From: UBA1479 sp002706405
GTDB taxonomy: Bacteria; Pseudomonadota; Alphaproteobacteria; Rhodospirillales; Casp-alpha2
Length of the DNA stretch: 64,000 nucleotides
Direction of reading: 5' to 3'
Assembly: GCA_963972255.1 (NCBI GenBank)
Contig: CAXATO010000018.1
Span: 1 to 64,000, forward strand
Shown here: piece after piece, positions 62,775-64,000 of the stretch
Layout: each line of letters opens with the position of its first letter
Numbering within the stretch: the first letter of the stretch is position 1
The notes under the pieces: generated by a model
Database searches by the model: none
What the model was told of the DNA's origin: nothing
The model's input: only the letters and a program-made list of their open reading frames with translations
Translations under genes and position numbers: made by a program

Positions 62775-63917
62775 CTAGTGGTCCATGAGCAGCGAAACTT
62801 TGCTGCCGGGGTGCCTCTCTAACCGTCCTGCCAGTTCAAGTTCAAGCAAAACCGTCGACACCACGGCCTGGGAGAATTGGCAAACGCGGAGCAGTTCGTC
62901 AACAGTCGTCGGTGTCGGGCCCAATGCGGCGATGACCTGATCGCGCGCCGATGGGGCGTCCTCGGTGTCCGTCAGCTCATTCGTAACATCTTGAATTATA
63001 ATGGGTAATTCAGGGGTTGGCGGAGGACGCGATTCCGCCAGAACGGCAAAAACGTCGTCTGCGCTTTCCGTCAGCGTCGCCCCCTCGCGAATCAAATGAT
63101 TGGTGCCGCGGGCCCTTGGGTCCATCGCAGCACCCGGCACGGCGAACACCTCGCGACCCTGTTCAAGGGCCAGCCGGGCGGTAATCAGCGATCCGGACCG
63201 GGGGCTTGCTTCGACCACCACGACGCCCCGCGCCATGCCGGAAATGATTCGATTGCGGCGCGGGAAATGCCGCGCCTGCGGTTGGGTGCCGGGCGGCACT
63301 TCGGACAACAGGACCCCCGTTTCGGCGATGCGGTCGTAGAGCGCGCGGTTCTCGGCCGGGTAGACGACGTCGACGCCGCCGCCCAACACCGCCGCCGTTC
63401 CGGTTGCCAAGGCACCGTCGTGGGCGGCGACGTCGATCCCGCGGGCCAGCCCCGACGCGACCATCAGGCCGCCCGCACCCAGGTCGGCGGCCAGCTTCTT
63501 CGCGAAGCGCCGGCCGTTGACGGAGGCGTTGCGCGCGCCGACGACGCCGATGGTCTTTTTGGCCAGAAGCTCCCGCCGGCCGCGGGCATAGATGACCGGC
63601 GGCGGATCATGGATATGGGCCAGAAGCGGCGGATAGGCGGGCTCCCCCCAGGCCAGGAGCGTGGCGCCGATGCGTTGTGCGGCCTCCAGTTCGCGGGCGG
63701 CCTCTGCCTGTGACGCGATGCGGATGGCTCCGGCGCGCCCGCCCCGGCGGGCAAGCGCGGGCAGGGCGTCCAGCGCCCGGGTCGCCGTACCGAACCGTTC
63801 CAGCAATCGGAAGAACGTGCCCGGGCCGACATTGGCCGACCGGATCAGACGCAGCCAGGCAAGGCGTTCGCCGTCCGAAAGTGACCGCTGGTGATGTTGT
63901 GCCAGTTGGTCGGGCAT
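62775..63917 (-). CDS. dprA: DNA-processing protein DprA
   Basis: 380 residues from ATG 63917, with GGGGAG upstream. An N-terminal SAM-like part (about 5-70), a Rossmann-like ssDNA-binding core (VGARNASVNGRRFAKKLAADLGAGGLMVASGLARGIDVAAHDGAL; SPRSGSLITARLALEQGREVFAVPGA), and a C-terminal winged-helix domain (about 315-375). It loads RecA on incoming single strands in transformation. First visible gene of the dprA-topA-rnr run, 50 bases before topA. Confidence 0.95.
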   Translation of the reverse strand: MPDQLAQHHQRSLSDGERLAWLRLIRSANVGPGTFFRLLERFGTATRALDALPALARRGGRAGAIRIASQAEAARELEAAQRIGATLLAWGEPAYPPLLAHIHDPPPVIYARGRRELLAKKTIGVVGARNASVNGRRFAKKLAADLGAGGLMVASGLARGIDVAAHDGALATGTAAVLGGGVDVVYPAENRALYDRIAETGVLLSEVPPGTQPQARHFPRRNRIISGMARGVVVVEASPRSGSLITARLALEQGREVFAVPGAAMDPRARGTNHLIREGATLTESADDVFAVLAESRPPPTPELPIIIQDVTNELTDTEDAPSARDQVIAALGPTPTTVDELLRVCQFSQAVVSTVLLELELAGRLERHPGSKVSLLMDH

Positions 63918-64000
63918 GGCTGGGCGCTCCCCAGGGTGAGGTCGGTGAAAAGACTACCCGAGGGAAATGTCCTGTAAAAGAGAAAATGAACGCGCTATAC

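Noticed and set aside
63918..64000. Possible gene start at the right edge
   Set aside because: The last 83 bases show no frame with a start and ribosome site; probably the upstream region of dprA.

Overview
The window reads as chromosomal DNA of a GC-rich alphaproteobacterium, most like the Rhodospirillales in the broad sense. Support comes from the runs dprA-topA-rnr and rpmG-pleD-divK, from the neighbourhood rluA-type synthase / rpoH / purA / hisZ, from a DivK/PleD pair, from a MaeB malic enzyme fused to a phosphotransacetylase-like domain, and from a large share of TTG and GTG starts. No genus can be named from the sequence alone. I saw no tRNA, rRNA, CRISPR array, insertion sequence, integrase or phage gene.

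Layout. 1-4476: a tripartite tricarboxylate (TTT) uptake system (TctC, and TctA cut by the window edge), its GntR/UTRA regulator, and a divergent mandelate-racemase-type enolase-superfamily enzyme, probably for uptake and dehydration of an organic or sugar acid. 4556-14084: an ETHE1-like hydrolase, a chemoreceptor, a PAS protein, a tungsten-type aldehyde oxidoreductase with a MoaD-like partner, a large hybrid histidine kinase and a hemerythrin interrupted by an in-frame TGA. 14079-24624: malic enzyme, glycerophosphodiesterase, two paralogous EamA transporters on either side of a fused SpmA-SpmB protein, a Sel1-repeat membrane protein, an acetolactate-synthase-like enzyme with a small zinc ribbon, and a divergent dienelactone hydrolase. 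24625-37233: small secreted and cytosolic proteins, a thioesterase, a second chemoreceptor, a flavin-reductase-like protein, a large ankyrin/low-complexity exported protein, a GMC oxidoreductase, PilZ, ACT, SDR and cupin proteins, and one uncharacterised Cys-rich protein.

37254-42484 is an acyl-CoA catabolism block: crotonase plus ADP-forming acyl-CoA ligase subunits on one strand, and two acyl-CoA dehydrogenases on the other, around a perfect 16-bp palindrome. The core of that palindrome also occurs between the zinc ribbon and dienelactone hydrolase genes, which suggests one GntR-type regulator for both loci. 42489-51912 holds threonine aldolase, a JAMM protease, an RluA-type synthase, rpoH, a pseudokinase with a membrane partner, purA and hisZ. 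52079-63917 holds an exported protein, a Crp/Fnr regulator, divK, pleD, rpmG, an S41 protease lipoprotein, rnr, topA and dprA.

The least explained items are the pseudokinase/membrane pair beside rpoH, the shared ATTGT-N2-ACAAT operator, the TGA-interrupted hemerythrin, the short peptide resembling a FliF tail, the abrupt codon change at the end of the RluA-type gene, and the repeat-bearing ankyrin protein.
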